Translations under genes and position numbers: made by a program
In this document: positions 42,003-50,992 of the stretch, one piece after another
Numbering within the stretch: position 1 is the first letter of the stretch
How the letters are laid out: each line of letters starts with the position of its first letter
From: JBBSEZ01 sp038239195
GTDB lineage: Bacteria; Planctomycetota; Planctomycetia; Gemmatales; Gemmataceae
NCBI GenBank assembly: GCA_038239195.1
Contig: JBBSEZ010000012.1
Coordinates: 1-54,383 of the forward strand
Direction: 5' to 3'
Length of the DNA: 54,383 bases
The notes under the pieces: generated by a model
The model's database searches: none
Seen by the model: only the letters and a program-made list of their open reading frames with translations
What the model was told of the DNA's origin: nothing

Positions 42003-42995
42003 TCACACGTGCAGCTCGACCACGTCCTTGTCGTGCAGGACGTGATCGCGCGTCACCGTCTGCCCCTCGAAGACGCCCGTGCCCCAGATGCGCGCCGATT
42101 TCAGCTTCTCCCCCAGGTCGCGGTGAACCAGTTCGGCCATCTGGACCACCGTGCTCCCTGCCGGGCAGGTGAAGGGGGCCTGCATGTCGGCGGGCTTGCC
42201 CGGCTTCTTGCTGTAGACGCGGATCGCGTTGAGCGACTGGTAGATGGCGGTGCGCAGGTCCTCCAGCCCCTTGCCCGACTCGGCGTCCAGGGGCACGAGG
42301 GGGAAGCGCGGCCCGAACATCTCGCGCGCCATCTCCAGCCGATCGGCGGCGCCCGGCGCCTCCGACTTGTTGGCTGCGATCAGCGTCTTGACGTATTCGA
42401 TGGTCAGGTCTTCCGGATCGGCGGGGGGCGCGCGGACGAGGACGGTCTTGACGGTGGCGAGCTTGTCGAGGACGGCCTCGGCCTGGAACAGGCCATCGTC
42501 GTCGCCGAGGTCGAGGACGAGCACGCAGCCATCGGAGGCGCGGACCATGCTCGACAGATAGCCCTCGCAGTAGTCGGCCGTGATCGGAGGAGTGTCCAGC
42601 AACTGCACGCGCACGTCTTCCCAGTCCATCATGCCGGGGGTCGGCTCGCGCGTGGTAAAGGGGAACGCGGCCACCTCAGGCGCGGCGCGGGTGAGGCGCG
42701 AGAGGATGCGACTCTTGCCGGCGTTGGGCGCGCCGATGAGGAGCACCTGGCCGGCGCCCTGCCGGGGTATCTTGTACGAGACCCCGCCTTTCTTGCCGCC
42801 CTGCTTCTCCTGCTCGATCTCCGCCTTGGTCTCCTTGATCTTGGTCTTCAGCTCGGCCTGCAACTTCTCGCTGGCCTTGTGCTTGGGCACTTCCACCCAC
42901 ATCTTCTGGAGGCACGCGAGGCGGTCGGCGGCGCTCTGGGCCTTCTTGTACTCGGCCTCCGCCTCGTGATATTGCGGGGTGAGGTTGACGGCCAT
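42003..42995 (-). CDS. DRG/Obg-type GTPase with TGS domain
   Basis: This 330-residue protein starts at ATG 42993-42995, eight bases after GAGAGGG. An N-terminal helical, lysine-rich region (about 5-75) precedes the G domain: P-loop GAPNAGKS (88-95), G3 DTPP (134-137) and a G4-like ANKSE near residue 201. The C-terminal TGS domain (about 260-330) ends in GQTVTRDHVLHDKDVVELHV. This layout resembles DRG GTPases, better known from archaea and eukaryotes, which associate with ribosomes. The open frame continues upstream to 43418, but that part lacks similarity and a natural start. Confidence 0.85.
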   Translation of the reverse strand: MAVNLTPQYHEAEAEYKKAQSAADRLACLQKMWVEVPKHKASEKLQAELKTKIKETKAEIEQEKQGGKKGGVSYKIPRQGAGQVLLIGAPNAGKSRILSRLTRAAPEVAAFPFTTREPTPGMMDWEDVRVQLLDTPPITADYCEGYLSSMVRASDGCVLVLDLGDDDGLFQAEAVLDKLATVKTVLVRAPPADPEDLTIEYVKTLIAANKSEAPGAADRLEMAREMFGPRFPLVPLDAESGKGLEDLRTAIYQSLNAIRVYSKKPGKPADMQAPFTCPAGSTVVQMAELVHRDLGEKLKSARIWGTGVFEGQTVTRDHVLHDKDVVELHV

Positions 42996-43438
42996 CTTCG
43001 CTGCCCTCTCGATACGACGCCGGGGCGGCAACCGCCCCGGCCCTGTTACTGTCCTACAAATCACTTTATGTTCCTGACTGTGCGGTGGGAAGCGAGCGCA
43101 CCGAGGAGGCCGCCCGGCCGGAGCTCGCCCCTCCGGCGCAAGAGGCTGCGGCCCGGCGCACTTGCCCAGATCGAGCAGGCGCCCGGCCAGGGACGCCGAG
43201 CCCGTTTCCAGCAAACCAGCCAGGGCGAGCGCGGCGATCGGAAAGCGTTTCATCGGTGGCCCCTTTCGAGGGGAAGGTTCGAGCGCTTCGACGTCTCCTC
43301 TCCCGCCGCTTGCGAGCCCTCCGCGCCGCGCCCGACATCGTCGGCGAAATAACTTGCGACCTCGGGCGCGGCGGGTATACTCAAGTCTTCCGCCGGGCGT
43401 CCCGGCCGTGCGAACCACTCTCCTACCCCTGACCTCCC
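42996..43438. other. Divergent spacer of 443 nt
   Basis: It separates the GTPase gene from the ECF sigma gene and holds the promoter candidate at 43354-43381. On the minus strand a start at 43253 gives the signal-like MKRFPIAALALAGLLETGSA, but it is in frame with the GTPase without a stop, so I do not call it a gene. Confidence 0.5.
43354..43381 (+). promoter_or_regulatory. Promoter for the sigma/kinase/CHAT cassette
   Basis: TTGCGA (43354-43359), a 16-nt spacer and TATACT (43376-43381): 4/6 and 5/6 matches. It lies 57 nt before GTG 43439 and is one of the best promoter-like sequences in the window. Confidence 0.5.
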
Positions 43439-44038
43439 GTGTCGATCCCCGATCTTTCTCCGCACACGACGCAGCTGCGGGCCTGGGCCCGGCGCATCCG
43501 CGCAGGCGATGAGGCCGCGGGCGACGAGCTTATCCGGGCCGTCGTCGGTCGGCTCGAAGCGCTGGCCCACCGGATGTTGCGGCGCTTCCCCGCCGTGCGG
43601 CGTTGGGAGCAGACCGGGGACGTGCTCCAGAATGCCTTGCTGCGCCTCCTGCGCGCCCTGAAGGACGTTTGCCCCGAATCGACGCGGCGCTTCTACGGGC
43701 TGGCCACCGAGCAGATGCGCCGGGAGCTCCTCGACCTGGCCCGGCGCCACGGCGGCGCGCGCGGGCTGGGCGCCAACTACGCCGCGGAGCAAGGGCCCGA
43801 GCCGGTGGACGAGCTCGGCGCGCCCGACGAACTGGAGCGCTGGCAGGCCTTCCACGAAGGGGTGGCGAGCTTGCCGAGCGAGGAGCGCGAGGTCGTCGGG
43901 CTGGTGTTCTATCACGGCTGGTCTCAGTCCGAGGTGGCCGAGGCGTTCGGGGTCAACGTCCGCACGGTGCAGCGGTGGTGGCAGTCCGCCCTCCTGAGGC
44001 TGCGCGCCCAGAACGAGGTCGGCCCGGGAGCGGAATGA
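43439..44038 (+). CDS. ECF sigma factor (planctomycete RpoE-like group)
   Basis: This 199-residue protein starts at GTG 43439; the ribosome site is weak. Region 2 includes ALAHRMLRRFPAVRRWEQTGD and VLQNALLRLLRAL; region 4 has LPSEEREVVGLVFYHGWSQSEVA with the recognition helix AFGVNVRTVQRWW. The family is one of the ECF groups expanded in planctomycetes, usually linked to Ser/Thr kinases rather than membrane anti-sigma factors. Here no anti-sigma gene is present; a kinase gene follows 58 nt downstream. Confidence 0.9.
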   Translation: MSIPDLSPHTTQLRAWARRIRAGDEAAGDELIRAVVGRLEALAHRMLRRFPAVRRWEQTGDVLQNALLRLLRALKDVCPESTRRFYGLATEQMRRELLDLARRHGGARGLGANYAAEQGPEPVDELGAPDELERWQAFHEGVASLPSEEREVVGLVFYHGWSQSEVAEAFGVNVRTVQRWWQSALLRLRAQNEVGPGAE

Positions 44039-44096
44039 GGCCAGAATGTCGTCCCGAGGCCCTGGCGCACGCTCTCGAAGGGAGGAGGTGACGAAG

Positions 44097-45971
44097 ATGG
44101 TGGACCTGGCGCGGCTGGACGAGTTACTGCTCGACTGGCAAGAGCGGCGGCAGCAGGGGCAGAGGGCCTTGCCCCAGCACCTGCGCGCCGACTGCCCCGA
44201 GTTGCTCGATCCGCTGCGGCAGCGCATCCGCGACCTGGAGTCGGCCGAGGCGTTCCTGGGAGTGGGCGGGGGAGACACCCCTTGCGCGGACGACCTTCGC
44301 AGCCACGCCGACACGCCGCCGGCGCTCGACGAGGGCGAGGACGTGCGCGCCTTGCTCGCCCCGCCGCAGGGGCCAGGTGAGATGGGCCGCCTCGGCCCTT
44401 ATGCGGTGCTTGGCGTGCTGGGCGCGGGCGGCATGGGCCTGGTGCTGCGCGCCCGCGACCCCGTGCTGCGCCGCGACGTCGCCCTCAAGGTGATGAGGCC
44501 GGCCCTCGCCGCCGAGCCTCACGCGCGCGAGCGCTTTCTCCGCGAGGGGCGGGCCGCCGCGGCGGTCGAGCACGAGCATGCCGTGCCCATCTACCACGTC
44601 GGCGAGGAAGGCGCGGTGCCCTTCCTGGTGATGCCCTTGCTCCAGGGCGAGACGCTGGCCGACCGGCTGCGCCGCGAGGGCCCGCTGCCGATCGACGAGG
44701 TGGTGCGCATCGGCGCGGAGGCGGCCGAGGGCCTGGCCGCGGCCCACGCCCGCGGGCTGGTTCACCGCGACGTGAAGCCGGCCAACCTCTGGCTGGAGGC
44801 CCTGGGCGGCAAGGTCAAGGTGCTCGACTTCGGCCTGGCTCACTGGGAGCGCGACGGGCGACTGACGGAGGTCGGGGCCGTGCGGGGCACGCCGGCCTAC
44901 ATGTCCCCCGAGCAGGTGCGCGGCGAGGCCCTGGGCCCGGCCTGCGACCTCTTCAGCCTGGGGGTCGTCCTCTACGAGATGGCGACGGGCCAACCGCCGT
45001 TCCGGGGCAAGAACGCGCTCGCCCTCCTCGCCGCCCTGGCCTCCGACGAGCCCGTGCCTCCCGAACAGCTGCGCCCGGGCTTGCCGCCGGCCCTGGGCGC
45101 GCTCATCCGAGAGCTCCTGGTCAAGGACGAGGCCCGACGCCCTTCGTCGGCGCCCGCCATCGCGGCCCGGCTGCGGGACGTCGGACAACCGAGACCGCGG
45201 AAGGTGGCCTGGACGCGTGGGGCCGTGCTGGTTGCCGTGCTCCTGGCCGTCGGCGCGGGCGGGCCCCTGGCGTGGCGGGCGTGGCCGGGGCCGGTTGCCG
45301 AGGCGCCTTCGCCAGGAGTCGAGGGGCGGCCCACGCCCCCGGCACCGGCCGCGAAACCGTTGGAGGGGCCGTTAGAGGGGACGTTACAGGTTCGCGTCTG
45401 GGCGCCCAAGTTGAGCAAACGGGGCCTGCTCGTTGGCTTCGACGAGAGGGCCGTGCCGCTGCGGGAGGACGATCAGATTCAGCTGGTGGTCAAGCTGAGC
45501 CGGCCGGCCTACCCCTACCTCCTCTGGCTCGATGGCAAGGGGGAGGTGACGCCCCTCTACCCGTGGAACGGCGACAAGCTCGACGTGCGAAGCGTATCGG
45601 CGCCTCCCCCCGTCGCGCTCGCTGCCGAACTGCGCAACCCGTCGCGGGAGGTGCAGGGCTGGCCGCTGGACGACACGGCAGGGCTCGACACCATCTTGCT
45701 GCTGGCGCGGGACCAGCCGTGGCCGTCGGACCGCAACCTGGGGGAGTTGCTGGGGAAGGTGCCCGAGGCGCCGGCGGCGCACCCGGGCGAGGTGGTGGTG
45801 CGGGGCTGGGACCGGGGGATGCCGGTCCCGTCCCTGTCGCTGGATCGCAACCGGCGGCCGAAGGCAAACGCGACGGCGATCGACGACCAGCTCGCGGTGG
45901 TGGTGGATCGGCTGCATCGCGACTTCGAGGTCATCCGCGCGGTGCGCTTTGCGCACGTGGCGAAGGACTGA
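44097..45971 (+). CDS. Ser/Thr protein kinase with DUF4384-like C-terminal domain
   Basis: This 624-residue protein starts at ATG 44097 after the strong AGGAGGTGA; an upstream ATG at 44046 is less likely. An N-terminal helical region (about 1-95) is followed by a complete Hanks-type kinase domain (about 100-370): glycine loop LGAGGMGLV, VALKVM, HRDVKPANL (His223, Asp225, Lys227, Asn230), DFG (Asp244) and the GTPAYMSPEQ segment. A membrane helix lies at about 380-402. The C-terminal extracytoplasmic part (about 430-600) resembles DUF4384 (DDQIQLVVKLSRPAYPYLLW). The kinase could phosphorylate the sigma factor or TPR-CHAT protein encoded beside it; this is inference. Confidence 0.92.
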   Translation: MVDLARLDELLLDWQERRQQGQRALPQHLRADCPELLDPLRQRIRDLESAEAFLGVGGGDTPCADDLRSHADTPPALDEGEDVRALLAPPQGPGEMGRLGPYAVLGVLGAGGMGLVLRARDPVLRRDVALKVMRPALAAEPHARERFLREGRAAAAVEHEHAVPIYHVGEEGAVPFLVMPLLQGETLADRLRREGPLPIDEVVRIGAEAAEGLAAAHARGLVHRDVKPANLWLEALGGKVKVLDFGLAHWERDGRLTEVGAVRGTPAYMSPEQVRGEALGPACDLFSLGVVLYEMATGQPPFRGKNALALLAALASDEPVPPEQLRPGLPPALGALIRELLVKDEARRPSSAPAIAARLRDVGQPRPRKVAWTRGAVLVAVLLAVGAGGPLAWRAWPGPVAEAPSPGVEGRPTPPAPAAKPLEGPLEGTLQVRVWAPKLSKRGLLVGFDERAVPLREDDQIQLVVKLSRPAYPYLLWLDGKGEVTPLYPWNGDKLDVRSVSAPPPVALAAELRNPSREVQGWPLDDTAGLDTILLLARDQPWPSDRNLGELLGKVPEAPAAHPGEVVVRGWDRGMPVPSLSLDRNRRPKANATAIDDQLAVVVDRLHRDFEVIRAVRFAHVAKD

Positions 45972-46013
45972 TGAGAGGGGGCCAGCGGGCCTCGCCTCGC
46001 AGGGAGAAGGAAG

Positions 46014-49000
46014 ATGGGCTCGCTCCGAACGATTGGTCTCGCTCTGGTCGGGCTGTTCCTGGCGCTGGCCGCCGTGCCGGCGGCGGCGCCTCCCGTGCCA
46101 ACGCCGCTCCAGCGCGAGAAACTGCGCGAATGCGCGCGGCTGGAGGCCGCGCTCCCGAAGCTGGCGGGGGCCGGCAAGCTGGACGAACTGCTCGCCGCGG
46201 CGGAGCGCATCGCCGCCCTGGAGAAGGCGGCGCTGGGGCCGGCCCACCCGAGGACGATCGAATCGCTCCGGCGGCTGGCCTGGATGCAGGAAAGGGTGGG
46301 GCGGTTCGCGCCGGCAGAGCGCGTGCGCGCGGAGGTGTTCGCGCTCGAAGCAGCCCGGCTGGGCAAGGGGCACTGGCGGGTGACCGACGCCCGACTGGAG
46401 CTCGAGCATAGCCGCCGCCTTGCGAAGATGACGGCGGCGCAGAGGCGTGCGCTGGCGGACGCCGACCGGCTCAGCCTGGCCGGCGCCCGCCTCTACCAGC
46501 GGGGGAAGCTCCAGGAGGCTACCGTAGCCATCGGCAAGGCCTACGAGGTGCGCAAGGAGCTTTTGGGAGAGGACCATCCCCTCTGTGGCGACAGCCTGAA
46601 CAGCCTGGGCGTGCTGCACAAAGCGGCGATGCTCCCTCGCGAGGCACTGGCCGCGTCCCTGAAGGCGCTCGCCGTCCGCAAGAAGGCGCTGGGGGAAGGG
46701 CACCCCGAGTACGCCACCAGCCTGAACAACCTGGCCGTGCTGTATGAGGCGACAGGGCGCCAGAAGGAGGCGCTGGCGCTGTACCAGAGGGCGCTCGCCA
46801 TTCGCAGGAAGGCGCTGGGGGAGGCTCACCCCGAGCACCTTCAGGCGCTGAGCAACCTGGCCGGCCTCTACGAGGCGCTGGGTCGCCACCGCGAGGCCCT
46901 GCCCTTGTGCCTGGCGCTGCGCGACCTCACTCGGAAAGCCCGCGGGGAGGCGAGCGAGGACTATGCCCTGAACTTGACCCGGTTGGCCCGCCTGTATCAG
47001 GCCCTGGCCCGCTACGACGAGGCCCTGCCGCTGTACGCGCAGGCGCGCGACGTATACCGGAAGGCGCTGGGGGAGGAGCACCCTTCCTACGCGGCCAGCT
47101 TGAACAATCTGGCCAGCCTGTACCAGGCGATGGGCCGCCACGCCCTCGCCCTGCCCTTGATGCGCCAGGCGCGCGACCGGGCCCGCAAGGCGCCTGGGGA
47201 GACGAGCACCGAATACGCGACCTGCCTGAACAATTTGGCCAACCTGTACCAGGCGATGGGCCGCCCCGGCGAAGCGCTGCCCCTCCATCGGCAGGCCCGC
47301 GACGTTTACAAGAAGGCGCTGGGAGAGGGGCACCCCAGCTATGCCGACAGCTTGCACAACCTGGCCCTCCTGTACCAGACCATGGGCCGTTACGACGACG
47401 CCCGGGCCCTCCATCTCCAGGCCTTGCGGATTTGGAAGAAGGCGTTGGGAGTGGCCCACCCCCGGTACGCCCGGGGCCTGAACAGCCTGGCCGTCCTGTA
47501 TCAGGAAATGGGCCGCCACGGCGAGGCCCTGCCCCTTCTGCTCCAGGCTCGCGACGTCTTCAAGAAGGCCCCGGGAGAGGACCATCCCCAATACGCCACC
47601 AGCCTGAACAACCTGGCGGCGCTCTACAGGGCCACGGGCCGGCCCGGCGATGCCCTGCCTTTGAGGCTCTCGGCTCGCGACCTGTACAAGAAGACCTTGG
47701 GCGTGGAACACCCCTCCTACGCCATCAGCGTGAGCAACCTGGCCGTGCTGTACCAGGACCTGGACCAGCCCGAAAAGGCCCTGCCCCTGATGATCGAGGC
47801 GCGGGACCGGGCGAAGAAGGCCCTGGGGGAGCACCACCCCACCTACGCCATTTGCTCGAACAACCTGGCCCTCCTTTACAAGGACCTGGGCCGTCGCGAA
47901 GATGCCCTGCCGCTGTACGTGAAAGCACTCGACCTGATGAAAAAGGCCGGGGGCGAGGACCACCCCGGCTACGCCGCCAGCCTGAGCAACCTGGCCGGGC
48001 TGTATCAGGAGATGGGCCGCCCTCGCGACGCCTTGCCGCTGTACCTGCGCGGGCGCGACGTCCGTAAGAAGGCGCTGGGGGAGGCGCATCCTCTCTACGC
48101 CCTGAGCCTGACCAACCTGGCCATGCTGTACCACGCGCTGGGGCGCCACGGCGACGCGCTGGCCTCCAGCGGGGAAGCGCTGGTCGTCCTGGATCGCTTT
48201 CTCGACGGCTCCTTCTCCGACCTCGGCGAACACCAGCGCCTCGCCCTGGCCCAGCAGGCCCGCACCAACCTCGACGGTTTGCTCAGCGTCGCCGAGGAGG
48301 CGCGCGCGCCCGCCGGCGCCCGCCACGACGCCGTGCTGGCATGGAAGGGCCGCACCGCCGCGCGCCAGCGCGAGGAGCGGCTATTGCGCGCCCGGCCCGA
48401 GTTGCGCCCGGCCCTGACAGAGCTCCAGGAGGCCCGTTCTCGCCTGACCTTCCTCGCGCTCCAGCAGCCTTCGCCCGCCCAGCACGCCGGCTGGCTGAAG
48501 CAACTCGCCGAGCTGCGCGAGCGGCGCGAGCGCCTCGAGGGCGGGCTGGCCCGCAAGAGCGCCGAGCTCAGGAAGGCGCAGAAGGGCGAGGCCCCGACCT
48601 CCGCCCGGCTCGCCGCGGCGCTGCCCGCCGACACCGCCTTCGTCGATTTTCTCTTCTACGACCATTTCAGCCCACCCCCCACCGGGAAAGGCCGCTTCCG
48701 CAGCGAGCGCCGGCTGTTGGCGTTCGTGGCGCGCAAGGGCAGGCCGACGACCTGCCTCGCTCTGGGCCGCGCCGAGGTCGTCGAGCGGGCCGTGGCCGGC
48801 TGGCTGGCGGAGGCGATCAGGCCCCCTGCCTCGGCCGATGCCGGCACCCTGCGCCGCACGGCTGCGGAACTGCGCCGACGCGTCTGGTCGCCGCTGGAGG
48901 CGCAACTCGCCGGGTGCAAAACCGTCCTCGTCTCCCCCGACGGGGCACTGTGTCAATTCCCCTTCGCCGCCCTCCCAGGCCGCAAGGCGGAGTTCCTGCT

Positions 49001-49961
49001 GGAGGAACTGGCTGTCGGCTACGCCCCCAGCGGGCGGCACCTCCTCGAACTGCTCGGCCCCGCCGACAAGCGGAAGCGAGGGGACGGCCTGCTGATCGTC
49101 GGTGGGGTGGAGTACGGTCCCGGGATCGCCTACGATCCTCTGCCCTTTGCCGCCGTCGAGGCGCGGCGCTGCCGGGAGCAGTTCCAGGGCGCCTTCCCCA
49201 GCCAGAGGGCCGACCTTCTGTCGGGCAAGACGGCCACGGCCGAGGCGCTCGCGGAGGCGTGCGGCAAGGGCTACCGGCACCTGCACCTGGCCACCCACGG
49301 CTTCTTCGAGCCGGCCGAGCGCGTCGAGCGCCTGGCGTCCGCCCTGCGTGGGCGGCGCGAGGGGGCCGCGTGGGCAGAGCAGGTGCGGACGCTGCGCGGC
49401 CTGCCGCTGCTGCGCTGCGGGCTGGCGCTGGCGGGGGCCAACCGGCCCCCCAACCCTTCGAGCCCCGAGCGGTCTCCCGGCGTGCTGACGGGGGAGGGGG
49501 TGGAGGGGCTGGACCTGCGCGGCTGCGAACTGGCGGTGCTCTCGGCGTGCCAGACGGGCCGGGGAGACCTGGCGGCCGGCGAGGGGGTGCTGGGCCTACA
49601 GCGGGCCTTCCATGCGGCGGGAGCGCGGGGCCTCGCGTGTAGCCTGTGGAGCGTCAACGACGCCGCGACGGCGGTGCTGATGGAGGAGTTTTACGCCAAC
49701 CTGTGGGGCAAGAAGCTGTCGCGCCTGGAGGCGCTGCGGCGGGCGCAGCTAACGGTGATGAAAGACCCGGCTCGCGTGCGTCGGCGGGCGCTGGCGATGG
49801 AGGCAGAGGGGCGGAAGCGCGGGGTGGCGGAGGCGTTGCTGCGCGGGCCGAAGGGTCGGGTGGCGACGGACCTGCCGGACGGCGGCAAGGTGGAGGCGCC
49901 GGCGGGGCGCAGCCCGGTGGCCTGGTGGGCCGCCTTCGTCCTCTCCGGCGATGGGAAGTAG
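46014..49961 (+). CDS. Exported TPR-CHAT protease-like protein
   Basis: This 1315-residue protein starts at ATG 46014, following GGGAGAAGGA. A signal peptide (about 1-26) is followed by two degenerate and about 13 highly regular 42-residue TPR units of the kinesin-light-chain type (about 165-735), each ending 'YA.SLNNLA.LYQ.MGR'. A helical linker leads to a C-terminal CHAT domain (about 980-1310), a caspase-like peptidase fold. The catalytic pair is His1095 in LATHGFF and Cys1179 in SACQTG. It is predicted to be a protein-binding TPR scaffold controlling a caspase-like protease in the periplasm. The order sigma, kinase, TPR-CHAT suggests a signalling cassette. Confidence 0.92.
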   Translation: MGSLRTIGLALVGLFLALAAVPAAAPPVPTPLQREKLRECARLEAALPKLAGAGKLDELLAAAERIAALEKAALGPAHPRTIESLRRLAWMQERVGRFAPAERVRAEVFALEAARLGKGHWRVTDARLELEHSRRLAKMTAAQRRALADADRLSLAGARLYQRGKLQEATVAIGKAYEVRKELLGEDHPLCGDSLNSLGVLHKAAMLPREALAASLKALAVRKKALGEGHPEYATSLNNLAVLYEATGRQKEALALYQRALAIRRKALGEAHPEHLQALSNLAGLYEALGRHREALPLCLALRDLTRKARGEASEDYALNLTRLARLYQALARYDEALPLYAQARDVYRKALGEEHPSYAASLNNLASLYQAMGRHALALPLMRQARDRARKAPGETSTEYATCLNNLANLYQAMGRPGEALPLHRQARDVYKKALGEGHPSYADSLHNLALLYQTMGRYDDARALHLQALRIWKKALGVAHPRYARGLNSLAVLYQEMGRHGEALPLLLQARDVFKKAPGEDHPQYATSLNNLAALYRATGRPGDALPLRLSARDLYKKTLGVEHPSYAISVSNLAVLYQDLDQPEKALPLMIEARDRAKKALGEHHPTYAICSNNLALLYKDLGRREDALPLYVKALDLMKKAGGEDHPGYAASLSNLAGLYQEMGRPRDALPLYLRGRDVRKKALGEAHPLYALSLTNLAMLYHALGRHGDALASSGEALVVLDRFLDGSFSDLGEHQRLALAQQARTNLDGLLSVAEEARAPAGARHDAVLAWKGRTAARQREERLLRARPELRPALTELQEARSRLTFLALQQPSPAQHAGWLKQLAELRERRERLEGGLARKSAELRKAQKGEAPTSARLAAALPADTAFVDFLFYDHFSPPPTGKGRFRSERRLLAFVARKGRPTTCLALGRAEVVERAVAGWLAEAIRPPASADAGTLRRTAAELRRRVWSPLEAQLAGCKTVLVSPDGALCQFPFAALPGRKAEFLLEELAVGYAPSGRHLLELLGPADKRKRGDGLLIVGGVEYGPGIAYDPLPFAAVEARRCREQFQGAFPSQRADLLSGKTATAEALAEACGKGYRHLHLATHGFFEPAERVERLASALRGRREGAAWAEQVRTLRGLPLLRCGLALAGANRPPNPSSPERSPGVLTGEGVEGLDLRGCELAVLSACQTGRGDLAAGEGVLGLQRAFHAAGARGLACSLWSVNDAATAVLMEEFYANLWGKKLSRLEALRRAQLTVMKDPARVRRRALAMEAEGRKRGVAEALLRGPKGRVATDLPDGGKVEAPAGRSPVAWWAAFVLSGDGK

Positions 49962-50007
49962 GCCGTTCGCCCCGAGCAGAGCGCGGCACAGGCTCGGAGG
50001 GGAGAAG

Positions 50008-50092
50008 ATGGGCTGGCGCCGAACGATTGGCCTCGCCCTGGTCGGGCTGTTCCTGGCGCTGGCCGCCGTGACAGCAGCGTCGGTGCGGGCGC
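50008..50092 (+). pseudogene. Truncated second copy of the TPR-CHAT start
   Basis: The ribosome site and first 21 codons (MGWRRTIGLALVGLFLALAA and V) nearly match the start of the upstream TPR-CHAT gene at nucleotide level. Similarity ends abruptly near 50075, and the IS66 remnant begins at once on the opposite strand. The frame runs on to 50565 only as an antisense shadow. I read it as the stub of a paralogue lost to the IS insertion. Confidence 0.72.
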
Positions 50093-50095
50093 CTT

Positions 50096-50629
50096 TCACG
50101 TTTCCACACGATGGCGCGGTAATGAGCCGCAGCCAACGGCCGAGCGGGTGCGTGAAGTGCTCGAGCAGCCGCTTTGCACCACGATGGGCAGGGCAGCGTC
50201 AAGTCCCTTGCAGCAGAAGGGACACCAGCCGGGGTAGCTGCGGTGCTCCTCGATCAGGATCGGCACGTCGGCAATCTCGACCTGCTGGACGACGCGGACG
50301 TCGTCGCCGGCGAACCGCAGGCGGTGGTCGCAGGTCGGGCAGATCTCCGGGAGGGAGTCGTGGGGGGGCGCGGTGCGCAACTTCGGTGGGACCACGGCGC
50401 GTTCGTGTTTGGGGCGCCCTGGCTGGCCACCGATCCGCCGCTTGCTCTGGCCGAGGGGCAAGGGCTTGGGCGGCTTCGACGAGATCGAGGAGTTCTTGCG
50501 GGTTGCGGCGAGTTGCTCCAGCACGTGGTCGAGGGTGGTCTGCAACTCGGCAACGGTCGCCGTGAGCGCATCGACCAGCCCCTGGAGCCGCTCGCAGTTG
50601 ACGCAAGGGGTAGTGGCTTCAACTCCCAT
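50096..50629 (-). mobile_element. IS66-family transposase remnant (N-terminal part)
   Basis: On the minus strand a 177-residue frame starts at ATG 50627-50629 and matches the N-terminal part of IS66 TnpC: a leucine-zipper helix (LVDALTATVAELQTTLDHVL), the signature KNSSISSKPPKP, GGQPGRPKHERAVV, and the zinc finger CPTCDHRL plus CPFCCKG. Full IS66 transposases are about 500 residues; the catalytic DDE region is absent. The last 27 or so residues (after residue 150) no longer resemble the family, so the junction lies near 50180. No terminal inverted repeats could be assigned. Confidence 0.8.
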
Positions 50630-50992
50630 GCGGGCCTATTCTACTCCTTACCGGGTCAACGTCGCGACCCCGTGAACGGGCACCTGGGCTTCGAGGTGCT
50701 ATTCCCGACCGATACGCTCAAATTTCGGGTCGGAAAGTTGCCCCGATTCCTGACGATGTGCCAGCGCGAGCCAGGAGGAGCGCCCGATGGAAACTGGCGA
50801 GCGGCAGCCTTTGCGCACGTCGGGCAGGCGGTTTCGCTCAGTCGGTTTTAGCCGGGGCCGCCTGCCCGATAGTTTGCCAAGCCCCCGGTCGGCGCCCCCT
50901 CCCCTGGGAGACAAGGGTAGGGGGCGCCGGTTAGCGACCGCGGATGGCCCGTTTGCCGGGTTGGCTGCGGGACGAGCCCGCCCCCTACCGAA
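50630..50992. other. Spacer of 363 nt with two hairpins
   Basis: No gene is supported. GGCGCCCCCT (50891-50900) pairs with AGGGGGCGCC (50919-50928), and GTAGGGGGCG pairs with CGCCCCCTAC further right; these likely terminate the convergent minus-strand gene that stops at 50993. Confidence 0.55.

Noticed and set aside
43013..43253. Possible small exported protein starting MKRFPIAALALAGLLETGSA on the minus strand
   Set aside because: The start and signal-like sequence look real, but the frame has no stop and runs straight into the GTPase; without a frameshift it cannot be a separate gene, and a signal peptide on the GTPase makes no sense.
45384..48326. 980-residue minus-strand open frame opposite the kinase and TPR genes
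   Set aside because: Its apparent repeat structure is only the antisense of the TPR units; no start site or domain supports it.
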